A stretch of 64,000 nt of DNA from Engraulis encrasicolus (lineage: Eukaryota; Chordata; Actinopteri; Clupeiformes; Engraulidae), in contig NW_026945753.1 in the NCBI RefSeq assembly GCF_034702125.1, positions 380,001-444,000 of the forward strand, in the 5' to 3' direction. The notes beneath the pieces are model-generated. The model searched no databases. It was not told the DNA's origin and saw nothing but the letters and a program-made list of their open reading frames with translations. The translations under genes and the position numbers were made by a program. Positions 12,671-27,100 of this stretch are shown here, one piece after another; within the stretch, counting starts at the first letter, position 1; every line of letters starts with the position of its first letter.

Positions 12671-13850
12671 GAAACTGCTTTACTCTTTATAGTGGTAACT
12701 TAACACTATAAATCTAACACCAGTGTTTAACACTGATCTGGAGCAGGACCAAATAGACACTAGAACAGTGTTAATTTTAACTCTTTAAGTGTTATGTTAA
12801 CACTACACAATTTACTGTGTAAAAAGACTTAATCAGAGGCAGACTTTTTGGATACACCAACTGGATGCCATGCGCTATCCTGGTCTAAATGAGGATATTG
12901 ATTTTACTTGTTTTTTGTGATGCTTATTTGTACTTCTGGTCATTTTTTTCTGTGGCATCACTTATTACCCCAGGCTATTTTTTAATCTTTGTTTTCTCTG
13001 GTGTGCGCAAATGTGTGTAGTGCGTAATGGGTCACATGTGGTGATGTCACTATTTAAGGGAGGCCTTTCTTTTCAATGGTGAACGTAGCCCTGATGAAGA
13101 CCTGGTGAGGTCGATGTCGGCTTTTTAATGTAACCCCAGCCCAGTACCATTTAAGGCTTTTTAATGTAACTTCCCGTTTGGACACATTATTTTGGAGTGC
13201 CTGGATGAACTCTTCTCTCTACATGAACTGATCCCCGATATCCAAGAGCACCCAAAAACTTAAATGAACAGACTGAACAGATTGCCAAAATAATGTTCTG
13301 ACTTTTATCTAAATTATTTGGTGATATCCCTCACAACAGTGCAACAGCACATGGGCCTAATGGCGAGAGTTTTTCCCTCAGCACGTAATGAAAGCTAATC
13401 GGACGTCTAATGACAGGTGGTGCTGACGGACAGCGCATGAGGGAAAGAAGTTGCAAACTTGATCGTGTTCGGTGTCGTCAGTCCAACGGAACACTTCTGG
13501 CTATAGAATATGAATCTGTATTGCAACAAATCTAGTTAGGCCTAGGTCTATATAGGCTATCCAAGATATTTAATTTAGACAGAATCCTTTCAAGCCGTGC
13601 AGCATCAACGTGGTCATATAGCCTACTGTCTGCACTTGTTCCGTTGCCTGCCTCATAGCAGAGAAGGAATGGCTTGCTGTTGTTGAGGATTTGTAACGTG
13701 GATTATCGAAACTGAAGACTTGATCTCTTTTATTGATACCTTTTTGTTTGGTATAATTACGGACAATGCAAATAACTGATTTTTGTGACGTTCGGACATT
13801 TTTGGAAGGAATATAATTGAATTAGTCCCGCCGCTTGGGTTATTCCCTAG
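12671..13850. other. Intergenic stretch, nothing recognised
   Basis: No exon or known repeat could be supported. A stretch near 12690-12830 is rich in 'aacac' / 'gtgttaa' words that are locally self-complementary. Confidence 0.45.
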
Positions 13851-14409
13851 TAACACAGAACGTAAAGAGAACGTTTGACTTTTGGTTCTCTAAAGGTTGG
13901 GGTTATTACCAAACCAAAATTTACCACTTAGAAACGTTCCCTTTGGTTATAGTAAAAACCAAGCAGCCATTGGTTCCGGTTCGGTTCTGGATACGTTTCA
14001 GATACGTAATTTTTGGTTCTGTTTTGGTTCTCACTGGGTTGCCAGGAAAGTTTAATTTAAGTTCCCAGAACGATATATGTGTGGTTCCCATTCCATTCCC
14101 TCGCCGTTCTCTCACCGTACCTTTATTGCTTTTCATGTTTGTTCCCTCATCGTTCCCATATGGTTCCCATAACCTTGATGGTTACATTATAGGTCTGGTC
14201 ACGTCTGGTTCCCTAGACGTGCTCCTGATGTTCCCCCAACTTTGTTTATACTGTGTTGTTCAGAGCATAAGCAATGATGACTGTCCACCCGATTAAATCA
14301 TATACGTCTACATATTAGTAACAGTATTTCCTCCAGATTTAATCATGTACACAATCTATTTTTTAATTCCATTTCATTCATTTAACTCAACTTGGTTGGG
14401 TTGATCTAA

Positions 14410-15490
14410 GGTTTGGCTGTGCACACAACATCACACAAAAGATGTGGTGAGTGATTGAAATAATTTGAGAACTTGTTACACCTTTGCCGGTAACAAGCAG
14501 GCCCTTCACAACCAATCTGTCCATCAGTGCCTGGCCAAACCTAATTACTTAGGGCTGGTATATCATGATTCAATTGCTTGCACCTGAAAAACTCCTAATC
14601 AATCTGGTCACATGGTACTCTTGAGCCTGTATATAAACCTGCTGTCAGAGTGCTTTAGTTATTTTATTTGCCTGCCTGCCTGCCTGCCTATTGGCTGGTC
14701 AGCATGGCACAGCATAGCGCTTGTTTAACTGCTTTGCAAGCAAGCTAATAGCGCTTTTGGCTTATGGCATTTGTTAGCTACATCTTGTGCCTTGCTTTGT
14801 GAGCTAGTCAGTAACAGCACATGTTACATTGCTTGCTCCTTTGTGCACTTGATGTAGATGGTATGATTATCTTTAATCTTCATTAAGGAAAACATTTGGT
14901 ATTAATCCCCACTAGATTGTGTTCATACATGCTCAGCTGATATTTATCTCACATTGTGGTACAGTACGGTATAGACTACTATATAAAATATAGACATCAT
15001 ACATGCTTAAAGCAACCTTAAACATCATTTTAAGATAGCAGTGTGCCAACCTGATGCCAGGCGCAGGGTGTTTCAGTGATGGTGGAGGATGGGAGGTCTT
15101 TAAGTACCATGATCAGGGTACCTCAACTATGGTGAGAGATAGTGGGGCAGGACCAAAACACATTCACAATAATAAACAAGGTTGGGGGAACATCAGGAGC
15201 ATGTCTAAGGAACCAAATATGCAACCAACAAGGTTAAGGGAACCATATGGGAACGGCAAGGGAACAAACATGACATGAACAGGAATAAAGTGACGGTGAG
15301 AGAACAATAAGGGAACGGAATGGGAACTACACATATAACATTCTAGGAACGAAAGTTAAACTTTCCTGCCAACCAAGTGAGAATGGAAAAATAACCAAAA
15401 ATGACTCTCTGGGGACGTACCCAGAACTAAACTGGAACCAAGGGCTTGTGTTCCAGGAACCTTCGTAGAACTAAAAATTGTTAGTAGGGT
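14410..15490 (+). repeat. 1.1-kb block, copy 2 of a direct duplication
   Basis: This is the paralogue of 11530-12670. It lacks both the 7.1-kb element (single TCTA at 14404-14407) and the 230-bp palindrome insertion (single 14-mer at 14419-14432), so it records the state before insertion. Confidence 0.85.
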
Positions 15491-15894
15491 TGTTTTTCGC
15501 GTGCATGTGGATGAGCATAGGCTATTGAATTTGATTGCAGCCTAATAGGCCTACTGAACAGTGGACTGAACTTGAAAATAGGACAAAGAGTGGCATTTTT
15601 CTCGGGTGCTATGACTTCTTGCTTTGCAAGAAGGCAGTCTCCTCACTCCACGGGCAAAAAGCACCATGGTCAGACCCTGGCGCGCATGTAGGCAGACATG
15701 AAAGACTCACTACTCCACGGGCAAATATCGGGAAAAATTAAGCACCAACAGCATGGACAGCTCCCCACGAGTCACTTATAATGGTTGGTCTTTTCCTGGG
15801 ATTTGATTCATGTTGTTTGGGGGAAAATATTAAAATAGCCTTTGTAATGTTAAGATGGGGCTTAAGATCAATATGGGCCAGGTTTGTCTCCGTG

Positions 15895-16029
<135 letters not shown>

Positions 16030-16304
16030 CACAGACCCACGCAAGTGCAAGACAAGTTTTCACCTCCTCGTGAAGTGTTTAGACCTGGCCTATTTAATGT
16101 CGCTGTAAATTGGTGTAATGTAGCAGAAAGTGCGAGACATTCGTTGGACTCGTTGCACGCAACAAGTTGTGAAATTATTTCTTAACGGTTTTAACCGCAT
16201 CATTCGCGACTCTCGAGCAGTTTGAGAACTGAGAAGAATGAGAGAGAGAGGGCAGTGACTACCATGTCACTGAGACTATGTGTGCTGTGCCTACTGAATC
16301 CAAG

Positions 16305-16580
16305 TGCAGAAAAAACATATCCATATAGATTATTACATAATGCACCATGTTATTACATTTCCATCAAAAAAAAAGTTGCGGCCGCATTCCGTAATAAATT
16401 TCGCATTTTGTAATAATTTATTACAATATGAGAAAAAAGTTATTACGAAATGCGTTCAAGAAATGTATTACGAAATGCGTAAATTATTACACAATGCGGC
16501 AATTGTCACCACATTATGTAATAATTTGTTACATTATTACATATTGCACCGTTATTACATAATGCGGCGTTACAGCACAC
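16305..16580. repeat. Foldback-like cluster of tattacataatgcg motifs
   Basis: The words attacataatgcg, cgcattttgtaat and close variants alternate in both orientations about ten times in 270 bp. The stretch is therefore highly self-complementary and probably a small foldback/MITE sequence. No clear target duplication was identified. Confidence 0.6.
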
Positions 16581-17639
16581 CTCAGCACCCAAGAATTTGC
16601 TGCTCCCCTCAGCTCCAAAGTCAGGTTGCCATCCAAAGCGATCTAAACGGTGTGTTGACACCCATCGCACTGATTGGTCAAGAGGCGTGACCTCGCAGCC
16701 CACGTCTTCACCCCGGGACTTTCATAAAGGCACCATAATAAACAATTGCGGATGAAGACAGAAATGGTTAAACCATTGCAGGGCTATTCCTCTCGGTAGC
16801 TGTTTAATTTCCCTCCTCTGGGGAGCAGGTCAATTGGTTCATTCGCGTTTCAGCAAGCAGTTGTGTCATCCACCATGCAGTCGTTTTCTCCAACAGAGTA
16901 GTTTTGTCCACATTCATATCTCCACGTTTTTGTATTATTGCAGGTTCCTTATTATAAAATATGTGATGCAATCTGCGAAAACCCGTCGGATGTCGCATTG
17001 GCCGTTTCTCAGGAAAGAGCGACAATAGGTCGAGAAGCAATGTTTTCCTGGAATCGGTTTTTCATTAAATTGTTGTTGTTTAACATCTTGTCTATCGTTT
17101 CTCTGAAAATGTTTTGTCTGAAATCGCTGTTTTAATGTATTAAAATGAAGATTTAAATGGCCCAATGTCTGGTGAGAAGGGAGGCAGCCGTGAGCAGTCT
17201 GCGTATGCAGCCAACGTGCTGACTACGCTTGTAGTGTAGGGGCGCGCGAGGTTGAGGGAAAAACATAAGCACGCGCAGGAGTTTGTAGACTTGAAAGGCT
17301 CAGAAATTGCACATTTGTAAGCCTGGTCACTCATTGTCAGTGCATCTGAGCAGTTGAAAACACCTTCTGTCTCGATGAAGCAGAGTTTTCCCTCAAGTTA
17401 TAGGTCTAAAGAAAGAAGGAACAACATTCTAATGTACACAATAGGTAGGCGACACCTTCTCTCCGTGGATCGGAGCCGTCGAGCCCTGCGTGCTTGTCAA
17501 CTCCAGTCTTATGTGCCTCTTGCAGACTTTTATCACTAGGTTACAACTGTGATTAGGCTACTAAACGGCACTGGAATGTAGATTGCATTTTTTTTTATTG
17601 GAGAGCTCACAGGCAAACCTAAAACTAAAGCGCCCACGG

Positions 17640-18300
17640 GATTTATCTATAGCGAAAGGTTTCATTCATTTTTACTGCGCTGTGTAGTCCTACTTGTCAT
17701 AATAAACTGCTGAATTGGAAGATGCGGAGGTGGTCAAGACAAGGCTTGTTAGGTTTCTGTAATTTAGGTTAAAGAAGCCTCATCGGATCATCTCAGATGC
17801 GGAAGATTAAAATGCTTTTATTTAGAGCCATGCCAAATGTATGTGTTCAGTTAACACGTTTTCAACAGTCCGTTTCCAGAGTCAATCTGAGATACACGGT
17901 GACACTAAAACCTAGTTCATGTCAGTCCTTTCCCGCAACGCACCAGACAGTGAAGAAGAGCGCGAAGAAAAACGCTTCTCCTCTCTATTTTTTGTGCTGC
18001 CTGCTGCTGCAGAGGGTCAAAGGTGCTCTTGTAGGCTTCTATTCCGAGGCAGCGCATAGCGAAAAGATTCATTCTTTTGCCGCACTGGTAGGCTATACAC
18101 ACTTTGTCATAATAGCCTACTGTGCTGAATTGCCGTGTGTCGTGGATTTGGTCATAACTAGTCCTAACATTATAGAAGCGCAGTGGATCATCTCAGATTT
18201 TGAAAAAATATTATGCCTATGCATGTATGTCTTGTCTACTTAATGGGTTCAGTTAGCACATCTTCAACAGTCAATTTTCAAAAGTCAAACTGAGATGCTC
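17640..18300 (+). repeat. Two-copy ~400-bp tandem duplication
   Basis: The segment with ttcattcatttttactgcgc, cataataaactgctgaattg and ggatcatctcagat (about 17660-17800) is repeated in diverged form at about 18065-18200. An internal part (around gtgaagaagagcgcg and gctgctgcagagggt, about 17950-18020) recurs again near 20170-20250. The 148-residue open frame across 17797-18243 spans this repeat and resembles no known protein. Confidence 0.55.
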
Positions 18301-18309
18301 CGGTGACTT

Positions 18310-19750
18310 TCACCCCAGTCTTTCAAATCACCTAAAGGGGGATTCAGAGTAGCACCTCCACGGAGGTGCAGCACAGATAAGTAGCCACCACGCCCCCCTG
18401 TGCAGCGATAAAACAACCCCTGGCTGCGGTACACGCATGGTTCTCCCAGGCTGAAATGTCCGTGAGCTGAGCTATGCTCTTGCACTGTGATTGGTCAATG
18501 TGCTTGCAGCAGTTCAGCGAGTACTTGGACCTGATAGGTCAGTGGTGTTCTATTCTTCTACCCTACGGAGGTTTGAAGGAACCTGTGGAGGTTTGAAGGA
18601 AAAGGAAAAACACGATGCGGTTGACTTGGCAGGAAATCACTGGAGTTTACTTGACAGGGAGAAGAGAAACTGTGTTTTATTTCAGTAGTACAACTTCCAA
18701 AAAATCAATTAAAAATATCCATAAAAGGCCATCATGAAAATGATATAAGTTTGTAGTGTGGTAGTAGCAAAGAAGCCTCTTTGTTCGTTTGTAGTGTGGC
18801 AGCTAGCTCATTAAAACAGGCTTCGCTAATGTCCTGTAGAGTTTGAATGGGTTTGGCTGACAGTTGCTAAGCTACGTAGCTGTTAATATGGCCATTATCT
18901 ATTGTATTTAAAAACGGCTTTTGTTTGGCATTTTAACCACCTGAACTGTAAAACATGAATAAAGAGAGAATATTGTATGCTATCATTCATGTCTAATTAC
19001 GCCACAACTTTTTAAATTAATAGCAAGAAGCCTCTTTGTTGATTTGTAGTGTGGCAGCTAGCCTCTAAAACGGGGTTCGCTAATGTCCTCTAGAGTTTGA
19101 ATGTGTTTGGCTGACAGTTGCTAAGCTAGCTGTTAATATCGCCATACTCATGAACGACCATCCGGGTACTTTGCTCTTGAATTTGCGTTACGCCCCTTTA
19201 TGGGTGAAAACAAACCGAATGTCTCATTGACTTACATGCTAAATCGGCTAGCCTAAATGAACACATTCCATGCTTCAGCCACGGCTGTTTGGCTATATTA
19301 TTTGAACAGCCGGCAACACAACACGTTTTCGGCACGTTGCGCGTGAACAACGATAGTCTACAGGTCCGTATCTTACGTTTATTAAACCCCAACATCACCA
19401 ATTGACTTGCATGGGTTGTTTTCCCCCACAAATGGGCGTAACGCACATGGAAAACGTCACGCCGTTCATGAGTATACAATTTTTTATTTATATAGCGCAT
19501 TTAAATAAAAAAATAGAGAAATGTATCTATTGTATTTAAAAACGGCTTTTGTTTGGCATTTTAACCACCTGAACTGTAAAACATGAATAAAGAGAGAATC
19601 TTGTATGCTATCATTCATGTCTAATTACGCCACAACTTTTTAAATTAATAGCAAGAAGCATCTTTGTTAGTGGTAGAATTACGTTTCAGGTGGCTAGTCA
19701 ACTAGCTTTGAGTTTGTAATGACTGATTTAGCTGGCTAGCTACTACTAGA
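18310..19750 (-). repeat. Inverted copy of the 2.5-3.7 kb tandem-repeat element
   Basis: Reverse-complement similarity to 2480-3700 covers both the unique flank (18310-18600) and the ~250-bp repeat units (18760-19146 and 19473-19690). A MITE at 19147-19472 splits the array. Confidence 0.8.
19147..19472. mobile_element. TA-target MITE carrying a THAP-like fragment
   Basis: The ends are ctcatgaacg and cgttcatgag, bordered by TA on each side, and the element interrupts a repeat unit known from other copies. On the minus strand the interior reads VPKTCCVAGCSNNIAKQPWL, which resembles the first residues of a THAP zinc-finger domain ('PxxCxVxGCxN'). The expected start Met is replaced by Val (GTG), and the rest of the domain is absent. 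Capture of a THAP exon, or descent from a THAP-bearing transposase, are both possible. Confidence 0.6.
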
Positions 19751-21119
19751 CCCAAGGTGTGAATGGCCATTCAGGCTGTCTATTGTCTTTTAAAACGGTG
19801 TTTGTCTTGCATTTAATCTCATGTAATATTTGACTAAAAAGAAACTGATGTTGTACCATCTAATTATGCCCCAACTTTTAGAAGTAGGCTATTAGTGGAA
19901 TATTATGTTTTAGATAGCCAGCTGGTTAGCTTTGTGATTCATTCTAGGGACTGGGCTCAACTGAATGAGTTAGTTCGCCCCCTGTTGTCACGGAGGTGAA
20001 TTGACATCATTAAATTCTCGGTGGGAAAAAAAACCTACGCCCTTTCCTGCATTCGCACGCAGGACAACTATGAGGAATATACACCCCGCTGACAGTACGT
20101 CTATGCTTTACCCCAAGTCTGCACAGTATGACTATGTATCAGGCGTAAGTCATATCAAGCGACGCGTGAGATAGTGAAGAAGATAAGCGCGGAGAAAACC
20201 TTTTCTCTTCTATAATGTCTGAGCTGCTTGCTGCAGAGGGTAAAAAACAAAGCCGTCTTGACCATCTTGTACTACAAGTATTCGAGGCTTGTTTTTTTGC
20301 GTGGAGCCGGTGGGCTTGGAATCGCGCAAAACTATGATTACCTCCGAGCAGAGAGCTCATTGCACTTTTTTGAGACACTGATGGTTCCCATTTTTGCATT
20401 TCTGATATTTTCGCTTCATACCCTAAACAGTAGGAAATGTCCATTACACATCATTCATTTCTTTTCCTGATCTGCTTTAGGAACCTATTTAAAAATGGCA
20501 AAAGTTGGAGAGTAAATTAGGAATAGGCTACATAACAATACATGTTGAATCAATTGACCTATTCTATACACACAGGCCACTATGTATTAGACGACCTACA
20601 GTTAGCCAGCTGTTTGGGGGTCTCAGGGAGACAAAAAAATGTGGAAGACGCCATAGGCTATAGTGAAAATAAATAAAATCACACTGGTTCAGCCGATTTG
20701 AAATGAACATGCATGTGGTAGTTAGTGTTTGATGAGTAGCCATATTGCTCTGTTGCATCAAACAATATTTTTTCCAGTGTTTTGTTGTCCTCAGAAGTAG
20801 TGCCATTGGATTACAAATATACTGATAAATAAATGAGATTAATAAATTCCCTAAATTTTGCTTTCATTCGGGTATTGCTTCTTGAGCTTACTTTCTTGAG
20901 TCATGAAAATGATCAATGATGGAATCAAGAGCAGTAATTGGTAATTGATAGTGATTCTTCATTCTAATTTAGACCTACTATAAAATCTGAATAAGGTCTT
21001 TCGCTGAAATATGTTCTTTGTTTCTTCATGTTATACCATATTAAAGGTGATAGTTAGCACTAAGGCAGTTGGAGATCCCCCATTTGCATGCATTTGAAAA
21101 TCATTTCATTGGGCCTATA
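19750..21119. other. Intergenic, diverged repeats only
   Basis: Contains a diverged relative of 17.95-18.1 kb at about 20160-20260. No gene was recognised. Confidence 0.45.
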
Positions 21120-22038
21120 GGTGCCGGTATGCTTGCTGCAAGATACGCGAGCGCGTGCACCAGGGCTAGACATTAACCTTTTCAGCCATCGTCCACTGTG
21201 GCTAGTGGTTTTCCCGAGTCACTAGCCATTCAGGTATTCCACTAGCCACAGATTTTATATATATATTTTTTGTCATGATCGTGTACGTCTAACCTCAGAA
21301 GATGAGTGCATAGCTTTCTACATGGAAGTAGGCTATATCATGAGCTTTTTCTTGAACTTAAATGCAAACAATTGATACACAAGGGGCAAACAATAGAATA
21401 TAGGCTATGATGCGTATGTCATACCAAGGAATAAGCTGCCAGCCAAATTGGCTAGTGACACTGAAAGTATTACTAGCCACAGCCAAGTTTTACCAGCATT
21501 TGGCCGGTTGGCTGGTGCCAGTGTCAAGCCCTGGCGTGCACGATTCGTTCATGAACGCGTTAACATGTGTATTCAATGTCAATTTAGCGCGCGTTGGACA
21601 CGACAGACAAATGCGTGCGTCAGGTGCAATATCTTCAAACTCGCTGGGGGCGATCGTAAGATAGACTGCGCAGTTCCACGCGTGTGCTTGATATGAAAAT
21701 GACAATGGCAGCAACTTTTAAGAGCGTCTCGTTGAGTTTGTCTGAAATTTCAAACATTTGTGATCATACTTCCTTGTGGCACTTTGAAAAAGGAGCATGC
21801 ACGTACAGGAGTAGTGGCAGTATTCTTTCCTCGCCCAGGGAGCCACTCTTTTTGTTTTGTTGTTTTCCTTGTCATCTGTGTTCCCAATTTCCGCATACCA
21901 TTTCTGCGTGCTCTCTACCCCCTGGATGATACCGCCAGTATTTTGCGTCTTGGTCAACTGCTTTTGAAGCAATCATGTGCTGTCAGTTGCTCGCAGTGAC
22001 GTGCGTAATTTACAGCTTGCAGCAAGCATACCGGCACC
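21120..22038. mobile_element. MITE with ggtgccggtatgcttgctgc terminal repeats
   Basis: The left end ggtgccggtatgcttgctgc and the right end gcagcaagcataccggcacc are exact reverse complements. The interior is non-coding and is interrupted by a smaller hAT-type MITE at 21161-21533. Confidence 0.75.
21161..21533. mobile_element. Nested hAT-type MITE (8-bp TSD gcgtgcac)
   Basis: The ends CAGGGCTAGACA and TGTCAAGCCCTG are flanked by perfect gcgtgcac duplications (21153-21160 and 21534-21541). An 8-bp duplication and 5'-CAGGG ends are hallmarks of hAT elements. The interior repeats 'ctagccac' words and has no coding frame. Confidence 0.85.
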
Positions 22039-24160
22039 TTATTTCATACTTAAAGGTGAGGGAGAATGGGCCTCCATTTCACATGCCTGATGGCAAATGG
22101 GTCAGTTTGTAACGATGCAACACCCCCTACACGTATACTCCACCCAACACTTTTTACACACGCCTCTTCAAAAAACGTCCACACCCACCCACATGTATTT
22201 AATTGTATTGTCGGTCACATGATGTAACACGTCCTCAACCTGAACAATAAATTGAGGATGGCTGTTTCAAGCATAGATTAACTTATAAGGGAAACCAAAG
22301 CACTTGGAAATGAATTGCTTGATGCAGCACAGCAATAATACATTGCATACGACTGTGACAGTTTTACCATGTTGTTGTTTTTATTAGTAGACTATTTAAG
22401 GGAAGCCTAATCTTTATCATTCCTTCATTCAATAACTGCATATTATGTTTCTCAAATTAGTGTGGTACTTGTTTGATAGCCTTTTATATTTTGATCAATT
22501 TTTTGTCAAGACTTCTCCACAGCGGTAAACCTATAGATACTCTCGCATGTCTTTTGAAGTCTCTACAAACTGAAAGAAATTCATCCATTGCAATTTTTGT
22601 GATCAAATGCACACAAGAGCATTTTGTATGACATGTCTCTGTTAGTGGACTGTGTACCGAACAGTTGTTGATAGCTCAGAGGCGGTACCTTTCCATGCTC
22701 TGGGGATCTCTGTCATGGTGGATGATGGGGCAGGGCAGTTCAATGGCCATGGAGGAGAGCAAAAGTTAGCCAGAGAATGATACAAAAGGTGGAGACTAGT
22801 GGTACTTTGTGGTACTTTGATCATAGAACTGTCCCTCCCCCGCCATCACCCACCACGACTGAGCTAGCCAGATCATGGTACCATTCTACTGCACTATTTC
22901 AAATGCGCGATAAAATTCTTTGCTGAACAGTTGTAACAGCAATGAATTCAGAGCCAAATGACAATAACACAAATGGCCAAGGGATAATATCATTTCTGCC
23001 AGAAACAAAAAAATAGTATGACTTGTTCAAATACAAATTGCAAACTAAAGCAAATCTTAGACAAGAAACTTACTCAGTACTACAGCAAAGAGGCTTACAA
23101 TCTAACTTGTAATGTGATGCAAGAGGAACAGCTGATGATTGCTCGATTGATGGAGCTCCATTTTATCAGTGTTAGAAGTTATGATAATGTGATCATTCAC
23201 CATTTTATCACGTCATACACAGACTTGCACAGAATACATTTTTTAAATGTTTTTTTAAATTATTGTTATGAATAATATCATTAACAACAACAAATAACAT
23301 TGTATGACAGTCAATGTCATGTGCAATGTGCTATTCCTGCTGTTTTGGCTGTGTTTGATTGTTTCATGCTTGAAACATCTATCTTTTATTCATTGTTCAG
23401 ATTGAGGATGTGTCATGATGCCACGTCATGTGACAACCAGAACAATTAAAAAGAAAAAAAATCAGAGGGTGGGACAGGGTGTGAACATTTTGAAAGGGGG
23501 TGTGTGATTGAAAACTTGTGACATCACTTTGGTGTCAAAAGTACATTGGCCAATTTGCTGTCAGGCATGTCAAATGGTGGGTCATTCTCTATCCTCTTTA
23601 AAGGAGTATGCCACTATGTTGGCGCTTAATACTCTTTGGCCATGGTTTATAAAGGTGGTAAAGTGTCCTATTTTTCATGTAAACCGTTGTCTTGCTTTAA
23701 GACAAGTTAAAAGAGGGAGCATGTCGCTAAGCTAGTGAAAGTCAATGAATCCGTGTAACATGGCTTAGCAACATACTTAATATTAATAATATAGTAACAC
23801 AACACTTTTGTGAAGCAATTGGAATTCATGTAGGCTTATACTGCTGTGCAGTTACCTATAGGCCTATCCTAAAGGATTCTCTGGACAATGTAAATATCTC
23901 CATCCTGAAGGTTTGCTATAGGTAACAAAAATACTCATCATAACCTTCATTTAAAAACATATTGTAGGCTACAGCGTTCTGGGTTGTCTGGCGTTCTGGG
24001 CTTCTGCGGGGTTGCCTGTGAACGAACCATTCAAATGTAGGCTACAAGGGAGTGCGCAGGGAAAAAAGTTTGGGAACCGCTGCTTAAAAAAAAGCTGAGC
24101 TGGACTGCCTCGGCACAAATGCCAGTAAGGGTGCATTTTAACCATCAATATCTTCATATT
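22039..24160. other. Intergenic; one dispersed-repeat copy at 23605-23760
   Basis: The block ggagtatgccactatgttgg ... gcatgtcgctaagctagtga (about 23605-23760) recurs at about 28768-28930 in the first intron of gene copy A, so it is a dispersed repeat. The 85-residue frame at 23018-23275 matches nothing I know. The rest shows no supported feature. Confidence 0.5.
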
Positions 24161-27100
24161 GGGTCATTCCACGCCAAATCTCCGAATCATCCCGCACGAC
24201 CATCTCAGATTTGGCAGAAAAAAATCAAGGAGGTTCACAAACGTCCCAATAGGAAAAGTGCAAAAGTATAGCTCTCAACTCCTCATAGTTTTGTCATTAA
24301 AAATGTTTTTGTCAGGTACCCCCCTGACTCGTTTGGAACAGACTTCTCAGAGAGCCCACTTTCAGAGTGTTGTATCTAAAAAACTACTTTAAGTAGGTCC
24401 TTATGAATTTCAAGGGGTAACATTTGGAACATGTACTTGTGAAAAGTGGATTTTCACACATCCTCTTGTCATTTACCACCGTTTTCTGGGGGCTTAAAGT
24501 TGCTTGAAAAATTCTCACCTTTGAATTTGTGGGCATCTTTGAAGGACTGTGGTAAGTGCAGTTTTAAAGACAGAGGTTTGATATGGACGATGTATGTTCC
24601 CAACCATTCTGTGCATGTTGTGTTGAAAGACTGATCTTCTGCGATGAACAGTTTAGAAGATATGAAGTCTTTAAAATGGAAAAACTGAAACTTGGTGCCA
24701 TCTTTGCCACGTTATTTAAAAAAAATGTCACGACTCACCACCATATTATCAACAGTTTTGGAAAGATTAGATATCTGTTCTTAACATATCCAAAAACTGG
24801 GATGGTATTCTGCCTCATTTGGTCACAATGATTTTTTAAAAACCCACTGTTGTGTGACTTCCACTGCTCCTATGAAAAATTGATATTAGTGGCATCTTCG
24901 CCATGTTATACAAAAGAAATGACAGAACTCACCACTATGACATTTACAGTTTTAGAAAGACTCAATGTCTGTTTTTAACATATCCAAAAACTGGGGTGGT
25001 GCTCAGTCTCATTTTTTAAGAATGGACTTGTAAAAACGGCTGTGTGACATCTTCAGCTTGCTGCTCTATTGAGGTGGGGCCCCTGCTCTGATCTTTGCAG
25101 GCTACATGGGGGCCCTATCTACCAGTATTTGCCATGAGGCCCTATGTGCAATTGTTCCGCCACTGTGAATGACTTGAGCAATTTGAGTCAGACATTTTTG
25201 ATACAAGATATTTGACTTGAGCATTTTCAACACACTCAATATAATACGCCAAAAAAGTAAAAGTGGCTGTTGACAGAGTTTTTTTTCAGCTTTTTCTGTC
25301 ACTACATTCCAGTAAATCAAATGTTATAGATGTGTGTAAACTTCATCTTTAGGCACTGAAAACCAAATACCGGAATAAAGTGATGAAATGTTGAATCACT
25401 GAAACATCCCCGTAGATCTTGAAACAAGTACATCCTGACTATCACCACATCTCAATGCTTTTTATTACAATTCATAACAATCTTTAATAACTTGTTTACC
25501 AACTTTGATGCAGTTCTGAGGTCTGCTGTGGATTATTTTGGATTGTTTATGAGATATTATCTTTCATCATGTGATTAGTCTTTCTACATTTGACTTGTGT
25601 ATCACTCCATGTATACCTGTATGACCATTTGTGTAAACTCATCAGGGTTGAGGTAGAACATTAATCATTAATGCTTGCATTGCTCAGCTCTGTGATAGAG
25701 TTGACCTTTGATGAGCATTCAGTCAGTATTGCAGTGGTCTAGCACCATGCTCAGGGTAGCTCAGTCATGGTGATTGGAGGGGCAGGACAGCTGTTTAGTC
25801 AGGTTACCTCCTTACGAACAGTCTCCTCCTTTTGTATCATCACTGTTTTTTTCTCTTCTCCATGATAATAAAAGTGTCCCCCCCCCCCAAAAAAAAAACC
25901 ATGACAAAGGTGACCTGTTCATAGAACTTGGCCCCGCCCCAGTCCTAACCATGACCGAGGAACCTAGCGCATTGTATTGGCTCATGGCAAAGGTCTGTGA
26001 GTTAAGTAATTTGATGTGCACCTCTATTACCAGAGCAAAGTTGCATAAATGATGGGAAATTTGAAAAGTGTCGAAGTAGAATATTAAAATATCTTAACAG
26101 CTAAAAGACATTTGTTTAATAACTCATATGCTGAAATTAGGTTTGGCAAACAAATTGTATCAATACTATGTGTTAACAATGCTACTTTACCAATCAGAAT
26201 GATTCAATTAATTTATCATTACTGTAATTCAAGACTAACTTTGTGGTAAAATAGCAAAATGTTAACTCCTACAGTGTTGAGGTTTAAACACATGGCCATA
26301 ACCTTTAATTCACGAACATTTAGTTACCAAAAAAATTAGTTACCTAAAAGCTAAAAGAAAAATAATAATGGTATATAAATCACTCAACTGTTTCTTATTG
26401 TGTGCTTCAAAAATACTCAAGTCACATTTCTTGTATCAAAAATGCCCAAGTCAAACTGCCTGTCATTCACAGTGTCAGCCCAAATAGATTGGCACCCAAA
26501 AGTCTGCAAAGGTCATGATGATGGCCCCTATCACAAATTCAGGAGGGCCCTGGACAAATGCCCTTCTTGTCCCCCTATAGCTCCGCCCCTGGTAATTCAT
26601 GTGACTTAGGCATTTTCACAGGAAAGTAAAGCAAAGGGTTTTTCAAGAGTCATTACAAGACATTGATGCAGAATACCATCCCAGTTTTTGGATATGTTAA
26701 GAACAGACATCTAATCTTTCCAAAACTGTTTAGTTCATTGTGGTGATTGCTGTCATTGTTTTGGTATAGCATGGCAAAGTTGCCCCCAATATCAGGTTTT
26801 CATAGGAGCAGTGGAAGTCACACAACAGTGGGTTTTTAAAAAATCATTGTGACCAAATGAGGCAGAATACCATCCCAGTTTTTGGATATGTTAAGAACAG
26901 ATATCTAATCTTTCCAAAACTGTTGATAATATGGTGGTGAGTCGTGACATTTTTTTTTAAATAACGTGGCAAAGATGGCACCAAGTTTCAGTTTTTCCAT
27001 TTTAAAGACTTCATTCTAAACTCTTCATCGCAGAAGATCAGTCTTTCAACACAACATGCACAGAATGGTTGGGAACATACATTGTCCATATCAAACCTCT

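Noticed and set aside
13835..14296. 153-residue open frame as a gene
   Set aside because: It is the inverted, diverged copy of the GGAACC-rich repeat at 12.2-12.65 and 15.05-15.49 kb and resembles no protein family.
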